Source: Candidatus Aminicenantota bacterium
GTDB taxonomy: Bacteria > Acidobacteriota > Aminicenantia > UBA2199
Direction of reading: 5' to 3'
DNA length: 6,272 bases
Assembly (NCBI GenBank): GCA_020355945.1
Contig: CP070627.1
Coordinates: 1,834,039 to 1,840,310, forward strand
The notes below the pieces were generated by a model. That model searched no databases, was not told the DNA's origin, and saw only the letters and a list, made by a program, of their open reading frames with translations. Positions 1-4,456 of the stretch are shown here, one piece after another. The translations under genes and the position numbers were made by a program. Positions within the stretch are counted from its first letter, which is position 1, and each line of letters starts with the position of its first letter.

Positions 1-35
1 TTGACAATTGACAATTGACAATTGGCAATTGACAA
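1..35 (-). repeat. Heptanucleotide coding tandem repeat, 5 visible units
   Basis: Five 7-bp units read TTGACAA on the plus strand (TTGTCAA on the coding minus strand); the fourth (22-28) is a TTGGCAA variant. Translation on the minus strand gives NCQLPIVNCQLS (residues 591-602). Three units make 21 bp or seven codons (NCQLSIV). The tract probably continues beyond the window, so its true copy number is not visible. Confidence 0.95.
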
Positions 36-99
36 TTAAAATGCCGCGAAGGATTATCAATTAACAGCATATGAGCTTTACTGTCGGCAAGCATATAAT
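1..99. repeat. Left copy of a 99-bp perfect terminal inverted repeat
   Basis: Bases 1-99 are the exact reverse complement of 6174-6272; identity ends at the next base (T at 100 against the C expected). It lies inside the adenylation domain of the minus-strand NRPS and encodes the stretch YMLADSKAHMLLIDNPSRHF plus the NCQLPIV repeat. Since both copies are coding and reach the window edges exactly, this is best read as a repeat shared by two genes at which assembly stopped, not as a transposon end. Confidence 0.97.
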
Positions 100-1807
100 T
101 GATGCGCTCTTCCGGGTAATCGGCATCAATGGGCAAATACGCACCACCGGATTTTAATATCGCCATTATCCCCACGATCATCTCTAGAGAACGTTCCATC
201 ATGATACCAACAATCGTGTCGGGTGCAACTCCTTTTTCGTGCAATACCCGAGCCAATCGACCGGACCTCTTATTTAATTCACGGTAAGAAATATAGGTCA
301 TATAGGTCAAATAAGTCCTATATTTCATCGGCAATGGTCCGAAAATGGCGGTGTTATCCGGTGTTCTCTCCACCTGTTCTTCAAATAATCGATGGATGGT
401 CGTATCTTTCGGGTTATCCGCACCTGTACAATTAAATTCTAATAATACATGTTTTTTCTCCTCTCCTGTGATCATTTCTATATCTGAAATCTTACCCATA
501 GGTTGGTTTACTATATTCTCGACAATACACTTAAAATGACAGGACATTCTTACGATACTCTCTCTATCCAATACCGTTTTATTATAATTAAAATCCACAT
601 CAATCGTATCAAATATCGTGATACCGACGGTTAAGTCATAATGGGTCATCTCAAACATCGAATAAGATTCAAACGTTAATTGACCCTTTGGCTGCAGCAA
701 TCGACTGGCTAACGGATAATTCTCTATGACTACAATCGAATCAAAAAGTTCCTCGTTACTAGCCAATTTACTGTTACTGTCAATGTAAGCTTTTATTTCG
801 ACTAAAGGCGTGTTTTCAACCGCTTCCCTCATTTTCACCGCGTTGGTTACCCTTTCCAACAGGTCCTTTGCGTTATCACCGGGAACCTCCTTTACCCTCA
901 AAGGCAGCGTATTGATAAAAAGACCAACCGTATTTTCTATCCCTTCGATCGCTGCACTCCTTCCCGATACAGTGGTACCAAAAAGGACATCTGCGCAATT
1001 ATTATATCTCTGCAATAATATCCCCCATGCACCATAAAATAAAGTTGCCAGGGTTAGTTTGTACCGTTTAACAAAACCCTCCAGTTTATCTTTAAAACCT
1101 TTATCAAATTCAATATGATACGTCTCCCCACACACCGGTTCTTTTGCTTTTTGACTTTTTATCGAAAGTTCTGTCCTGGCATCAAAGCCGTTTAGATATT
1201 CTCTCCAGAATTTTCCCTGCTTCTCTTTATCCCTGCTCTGGATCCATTTAACAAATTCTTTATATTTTGCTTTTACAGGTGGTTTCGTTTTAAGCGATTT
1301 AAATTGCGCCTCATAGGCCTGGAAAAACTCTTCCAGGATAATTCCGTTACTCCACCCGTCATACAAAATATGATGATTGCTGATAATCATCTCATATTTA
1401 CTTTCATTAATTTTACACAAAGTCACTCTGAAAGGGACATCATTTAAGTCGAATGTTTCATTCCTGTCTTTGGTTTTTATCTTTTCAATCCATTTCTCTT
1501 TTTTTTCGCTGTCTTTACCTGGAAAATCATAATACCTGGCGTTAAAGGGGTGCTGTTTCAAAATGATCTGTACCGGGTTTTCCACCTTGTCCCAGCGGAA
1601 AACCGTTCGCAGCATTTGATTATTTTGTACAACAACATTCCATGCCTGCTCAAAAAATTTGAAATCCACCGCACCTGGTATATCCAGGCTTAATTGCTCA
1701 AAATAGTGGTGGGTGCCGGGATCTTTCAGATAGTGATATAACATGCCTTCTTGCATGGGTGTTAAGGCAAGGATATCTTCGATATTTTTCTTATCCGTTT
1801 TTTTCAT
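1..1807 (-). CDS. Non-ribosomal peptide synthetase, N-terminal part (condensation + start of adenylation domain), 3'-truncated by window edge
   Basis: The reading frame is open for 602 codons from ATG at 1807 to the window edge, with an in-frame TGA just upstream (1825-1823). A condensation domain fills about residues 10-445. It starts with LTPMQEGMLYHYL (about 15-27), has the catalytic HHILYDG motif at 145-151 (second His is the usual catalytic base), then GTTVSGRSA, VGLFINTLPLR and MTHYDLT. An adenylation domain follows from about 450: IHRLFEEQ, motif A1 as ISYRELN (506-512) and A2 as LKSGGAYLPID (551-561). It is cut before the AMP-binding core A3, so substrate cannot be predicted. LTPMQEG matches the known acceptor communication signature, so the protein probably receives a peptidyl chain from another cytoplasmic NRPS subunit. 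There is no clear Shine-Dalgarno before the ATG. The N-terminal 50 residues match the synthetase at 4457-6272 at 36 positions. Family assignment is secure; product is unknown. Confidence 0.95.
   Translation of the reverse strand, partial: MKKTDKKNIEDILALTPMQEGMLYHYLKDPGTHHYFEQLSLDIPGAVDFKFFEQAWNVVVQNNQMLRTVFRWDKVENPVQIILKQHPFNARYYDFPGKDSEKKEKWIEKIKTKDRNETFDLNDVPFRVTLCKINESKYEMIISNHHILYDGWSNGIILEEFFQAYEAQFKSLKTKPPVKAKYKEFVKWIQSRDKEKQGKFWREYLNGFDARTELSIKSQKAKEPVCGETYHIEFDKGFKDKLEGFVKRYKLTLATLFYGAWGILLQRYNNCADVLFGTTVSGRSAAIEGIENTVGLFINTLPLRVKEVPGDNAKDLLERVTNAVKMREAVENTPLVEIKAYIDSNSKLASNEELFDSIVVIENYPLASRLLQPKGQLTFESYSMFEMTHYDLTVGITIFDTIDVDFNYNKTVLDRESIVRMSCHFKCIVENIVNQPMGKISDIEMITGEEKKHVLLEFNCTGADNPKDTTIHRLFEEQVERTPDNTAIFGPLPMKYRTYLTYMTYISYRELNKRSGRLARVLHEKGVAPDTIVGIMMERSLEMIVGIMAILKSGGAYLPIDADYPEERINYMLADSKAHMLLIDNPSRHFNCQLPIVNCQLS
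293..319 (-). repeat. 9-bp tandem repeat (3 units) coding for xTY xTY xTY before adenylation motif A1
   Basis: Units are ATAGGTCAT, ATAGGTCAA and ATAAGTCCT on the plus strand. On the coding strand they give RTY-LTY-MTY (residues 497-505), directly before the A1 motif ISYRELN. Adenylation domains usually have only a short turn here, so this looks like an in-frame expansion in a tolerant loop. The other NRPS in the window has a different insert at the same place. Confidence 0.8.
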
Positions 1808-1951
1808 CTGTTTTATCAATTTTCAACAGTTTAAAGGTAGGCTTCCGCCCTTAAACTTTTCAGGCCGCAAGAGCACGCAGCACGAACAAGCAAAGAGAGG
1901 AAATATGGAACTGTTGCCATTCTGATTTTGAATTTGGATGCTACGAAAGGT
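1808..1951 (-). other. 5' leader of the minus-strand NRPS
   Basis: If transcription starts about 1945 from the promoter at 1952-1980, the NRPS mRNA has an untranslated leader of about 138 bases. No credible gene lies in it on either strand. The bases just before the ATG (TTGATAAAACAG) are A-rich and lack a good ribosome binding site, so translation may start weakly or depend on leader structure. Confidence 0.45.
1840..1849 (-). other. GGCGGAAGCC motif in the leader of the minus-strand NRPS, shared with the other NRPS leader
   Basis: The minus strand reads GGCGGAAGCC 33 bases before the ATG, followed after a few bases by TTTAAACT. The leader of the plus-strand NRPS has the same 10-mer at 4228-4237 followed by CACATAAACT. 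It can form a small GGC/GCC hairpin with a GGAA loop. Its role is not known; it may be a remnant of a common leader element or chance. Confidence 0.4.
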
Positions 1952-1980
1952 ATTATACCACACCAATAACCTATTGTAAA
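1952..1980 (-). promoter_or_regulatory. Sigma70-type promoter for the minus-strand NRPS
   Basis: On the minus strand, TTTACA (1980-1975) is followed by a 17-base spacer and a perfect TATAAT (1957-1952), with TGG directly before it as an extended -10 element. Box quality and spacing are close to consensus, and the site lies in the gap between amidohydrolase and NRPS, facing the NRPS. This suggests the NRPS can be expressed independently of the amidohydrolase. Confidence 0.65.
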
Positions 1981-1990
1981 GCTATAATTT

Positions 1991-2044
1991 ATGCAACCGA
2001 TGCAACCTTTCTACCGGGTTACATAACGGCGGCTGCGGGTTGCA
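1991..2044. repeat. ATGCAACC direct repeat with a distal inverted copy in the intergenic gap
   Basis: ATGCAACC occurs at 1991-1998 and 2000-2007, and the inverse GGTTGCA at 2038-2044 could pair with TGCAACC at 2001-2007 over a 30-base loop. It lies just upstream of the NRPS promoter and just after the amidohydrolase stop. It may be an operator or a weak transcript-end structure; no T-run follows it on the minus strand, so it is not a clear intrinsic terminator. Confidence 0.3.
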
Positions 2045-2078
2045 AGTCTTGTATTACTCTTATTTTGGTTTTAGGGGC

Positions 2079-3749
2079 TCAATGCTTTCTTTTATAAATT
2101 ACTTTTCCCCCTAAAATCGTTAAATCCACTTTTGTATTGAGAATTTCTTTTGTTGGTATTTTGAAAAGGTTTTTATCCAGCACCACCAGGTCAGCCAGTT
2201 TACCGACTTTAACGGAGCCTTTGTTTTTTTCCTGGAATTCCGCATATGCAGCCCCTAATGTATAAAATTCAATGGCCTGTTCCAGTGTAATTTTTTCTTC
2301 GGGAAACCAGCCGCCTCCAGGCCCTCCACCGGGGAATTCCCTGGTAACGGCTGCATATAAAGTTAACATCGGGTCCAGGGATTCCACCGGCCAATCCGTA
2401 CCAAATGCAACCTTCACCCCTGCTTTTACAAATGAATTGAATAGGTAGGAATTCTTTACCCGGTTACCGATTCTCTTTTCCGCCCAGCGCATATCGTCTA
2501 TGCAATGAGAGGGTTGAATGGAAGCGATAATTCCTAACTCTCGAAACCGGAGAATATCTTCCGGTAACACCACCTGGGCATGCTCGACCCTGTGTCGGGC
2601 TTCCCTTTTCCCATTTTCTTTAAACGCCCTGGCAAAGGCATTTAAAATCCATGTGTTGGCTTTATCGCCGATGGCATGGGCAGCCACCTGCAAGCCTGCT
2701 TTATCTATTGATTTAACCAGGGAATACAATGTTTCTTCCGGGTAAATAGGAATACCGGGAGTGGTTTTATCATCCGAATAAGGGTCATAAAAGAGAGCGG
2801 TTCCTGCACCCATGGAACCATCAACAAATATTTTTATCGTACCTAACCGCAGCATATCACTGCCGAAATTCGACACAATCCCGATTTTCTCAAAATTCTT
2901 TAGAAAGTCAACGTGTCTCCAGGCATTAATTCTAACGGTCAATTGGTTTTTTTCCAGAAGTTCCTGGTAAACTTCAAAAATCGCTGCAGAGGTATTATCC
3001 TGGATACTGGTCAGACCCAGGCTGTTTGCATGGGCCAGGGCTTTTTTTATTGCTTTTTGCAATTGATCTTTCGAGGGAGGTGGTATCACGTTGGTAACCA
3101 GGTCTTCAGCGATATCTTTAAGGATTCCTGTGGGTTCGCCGGTTTTAGGGTCTTTAACTATTTCTCCGCCCTGGGGGTTAGGGGTAGCAGCGGTTATACC
3201 TGACAGCTTTAAGGCCAGGCTGTTAGCCAGGGCAATATGACCGTCCAATCGATATATTAATACCGGGTTGTCCCCGGTTATATCATCGATCAATTCTTTT
3301 GTGGGATGCTTTTTTGAGGGCCATGCTTCATGATCCCAATATCCCCCTAATATCCATTCTCCTTTACCCAGTTTCCCGGCATAGTTTTGAATTCTCTTTT
3401 TAAATTCATTTTCATCAGCAGCGCCTCTTAAATCGATGCCCGATAGGTACAAACCTCCGTCTAAAAAATGGACATGTGCATCATTAAAGCCGGGGACCGC
3501 CAGGCTTTGGTTTAAATCGATTATCCGGGTATTCTTTCCCTGGAATTTCTTAATAAAATTGTTGTCTCCCAGGGCTGTAAATCGTCCATTTTTGATGGCG
3601 CACGCCTGGGCCCAGGGCTGGGTTTTTTCCACGGTGAATATGTGACCGTTTACTAAAATCAAATCCGCTTCGCACTGGCTGTTAAGGTTTATGAACAGTG
3701 CAAAAAATAGGACCAATAAAGCTGTAAGTTTTAATCGCCTGATCCTCAT
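2079..3749 (-). CDS. Exported metal-dependent amidohydrolase (amidohydrolase family 3, YtcJ-like)
   Basis: This complete 556-residue protein has the usual length of the YtcJ/amidohydrolase-3 group. Residues 1-25 form a signal peptide: basic MRIRRLK, a hydrophobic run LTALLVLFFALFI, then a polar NLNSQC region, so export across the inner membrane is likely. Cys26 lacks a canonical lipobox. The N-terminal beta part (DLILVNGHIFTV) is followed by the TIM-barrel metal motif PGFNDAHVHF (His92, His94). Other likely metal or active-site residues by family analogy are Lys306, His358 in AAHAIGD, His390 in RHRVEHAQ and Asp452 in FGTDWPVE. The C-terminal part returns to the small beta domain (VGKLADLVVLD). 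The family hydrolyses C-N bonds of amides, formamides or ring amides, but substrates are mostly unknown. It is on the same strand as the NRPS at 1-1807, 271 bases upstream of it. A role in processing an NRPS product is inference from location only. Confidence 0.92.
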   Translation of the reverse strand: MRIRRLKLTALLVLFFALFINLNSQCEADLILVNGHIFTVEKTQPWAQACAIKNGRFTALGDNNFIKKFQGKNTRIIDLNQSLAVPGFNDAHVHFLDGGLYLSGIDLRGAADENEFKKRIQNYAGKLGKGEWILGGYWDHEAWPSKKHPTKELIDDITGDNPVLIYRLDGHIALANSLALKLSGITAATPNPQGGEIVKDPKTGEPTGILKDIAEDLVTNVIPPPSKDQLQKAIKKALAHANSLGLTSIQDNTSAAIFEVYQELLEKNQLTVRINAWRHVDFLKNFEKIGIVSNFGSDMLRLGTIKIFVDGSMGAGTALFYDPYSDDKTTPGIPIYPEETLYSLVKSIDKAGLQVAAHAIGDKANTWILNAFARAFKENGKREARHRVEHAQVVLPEDILRFRELGIIASIQPSHCIDDMRWAEKRIGNRVKNSYLFNSFVKAGVKVAFGTDWPVESLDPMLTLYAAVTREFPGGGPGGGWFPEEKITLEQAIEFYTLGAAYAEFQEKNKGSVKVGKLADLVVLDKNLFKIPTKEILNTKVDLTILGGKVIYKRKH

Positions 3750-3758
3750 TTTCGTGTA

Positions 3759-3764
3759 CCTCCT
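3759..3764 (-). promoter_or_regulatory. Ribosome binding site of the amidohydrolase
   Basis: The minus strand reads AGGAGG nine bases before the ATG at 3749. This near-consensus Shine-Dalgarno site supports that start, as does the signal peptide that begins right there. Confidence 0.85.
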
Positions 3765-3783
3765 CTTAAAATTTTAACCTCAT

Positions 3784-3812
3784 ATTATAAATTGTCAAGA
3801 GGAAAAATAAAA
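3784..3812 (-). promoter_or_regulatory. Possible promoter of the amidohydrolase
   Basis: A perfect TATAAT lies on the minus strand at 3789-3784, with a weak TTTTAT -35 box 17 bases upstream (3812-3807); start would fall near 3777 and leave the Shine-Dalgarno site intact. An overlapping alternative uses TTGACA (3798-3793) with TAAAAT (3776-3771) at 16-base spacing, but its start would fall inside the Shine-Dalgarno site. The region is AT-rich, so either may be chance. Confidence 0.45.
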
Positions 3813-4146
3813 TCGTTTATGAAAGAGGAGACAACCAGGGGGATATGGAGGAGCGAAACCATGATCGGATAGAATGATAAAAGAAGCAAAGAGAGAAAAG
3901 AGCAAATTGAAAATGAATAACAAAAATTGTTGCGCTCCCAAAGAGTGTTAAAAAAATCACAAAAGAGCATGGAATGGTGATATAAATTGCATTTTTACTA
4001 ACAATCAAAACTTTTGAAAAAACTTGATAACTCGACTTTTAAAAAAAATTAAAAAGATTAATGTTTAAAATAAGTAGAATATAGAAAGATTCTATCTTGT
4101 TTGTTAAGAAATGCAACAATTTTGCGTATTGATTTTTTTTTTCAAT
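3813..4146. other. AT-rich intergenic region without a recognisable gene
   Basis: This stretch between divergent genes is purine-rich on the plus strand up to about 4000 and then strongly AT-rich with A and T runs, including a ten-base T run near 4129-4140. Only short hydrophobic-looking minus-strand frames (up to 63 codons) exist, without ribosome sites, and their composition follows from A-runs on the plus strand. A small perfect inverted repeat, ATAGAA-AGA-TTCTAT (4081-4095), could be an operator. I see no RNA gene here. Confidence 0.5.
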
Positions 4147-4176
4147 TTGTTAAAATTTTAATGGGCAGGCTAAAAT
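4147..4176 (+). promoter_or_regulatory. Possible promoter of the plus-strand NRPS
   Basis: TTGTTA (4147-4152) and TAAAAT (4171-4176) are 18 bases apart, with start expected near 4183. Four of six and five of six bases match consensus. It sits just before the structured leader, which fits, but the AT-rich setting makes chance matches easy. Confidence 0.3.
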
Positions 4177-4200
4177 AATTTAATTTTAAGATTCAACATT

Positions 4201-4400
4201 TTTTGGTAGAAGGGACAAAATCCCAGAGGCGGAAGCCCACATAAACTAACGCCAGACTGGCATAAAAACTTGAAATACAAGTGAATAGGGAGTCGAAGTT
4301 ACAAAAAGTACCAATTGGCATCCCAACCCCGGGAAAAAGTAAGACATAGAATTGACATTAAGGATGGATGGTGTCAAGGGGTGATTTACCAACTCCCTAT
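4201..4400 (+). ncRNA. Unidentified structured leader RNA upstream of the plus-strand NRPS
   Basis: A series of short inverted repeats packs this region: GGGA/TCCC (4212-4215 with 4221-4224), GGC/GCC (4228-4230 with 4235-4237), GCCA/TGGC (4251-4254 with 4258-4261), ACTTG/CAAGT (4268-4272 with 4278-4282), TCCC/GGGA (4321-4324 with 4331-4334) and TTGACA/TGTCAA (4352-4357 with 4372-4377). A 9-bp perfect pairing ATAGGGAGT/ACTCCCTAT (4285-4293 with 4392-4400) would close the last two into a multi-branch domain. Base composition is less AT-rich than the flanks. It matches no riboswitch or ribozyme core that I recognise. It could be a regulatory leader, a small RNA or the relic of a mobile element. 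Confidence 0.4.
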
Positions 4401-4445
4401 AAAACAAGAATGAAGGTAGAGTCACACATTAACATCCCCGCATTT

Positions 4446-4450
4446 GAGGA
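4446..4450 (+). promoter_or_regulatory. Ribosome binding site of the plus-strand NRPS
   Basis: GAGGA lies six bases before the ATG at 4457, a good spacing for a Shine-Dalgarno site. It supports this start, and the other NRPS of the window starts with nearly the same residues (MKK..KKNIEDIL). Confidence 0.8.
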
Positions 4451-4456
4451 TCCAAA

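Noticed and set aside
1..35. CRISPR array or iteron origin
   Set aside because: Units are 7 bp and contiguous without spacers, and the tract is part of a coding frame; no replication or Cas gene is nearby.
223..1037. Plus-strand frames of 64-75 codons at 223-435, 345-539 and 810-1037
   Set aside because: They are antisense shadows of the open NRPS frame on the minus strand, which has full domain motifs.
1743..1925. Plus-strand 60-codon frame across the start of the minus-strand NRPS
   Set aside because: It overlaps the NRPS N-terminus in antisense, has no ribosome site and resembles no protein family.
3785..4008. Short minus-strand frames of 61 and 63 codons encoding hydrophobic peptides
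   Set aside because: They lack ribosome binding sites, overlap each other in different frames, and their Phe/Ile/Ser-rich content simply reflects A-rich DNA on the other strand. They also cover the likely promoter area.
4129..4140. Intrinsic terminator based on the ten-base T run
   Set aside because: No GC-containing stem precedes the run on the plus strand, and no gene on that strand ends upstream of it.
4352..4380. Promoter with TTGACA at 4352-4357
   Set aside because: No -10-like hexamer stands 16-18 bases downstream; the TTGACA pairs better with TGTCAA at 4372-4377 as a hairpin arm.
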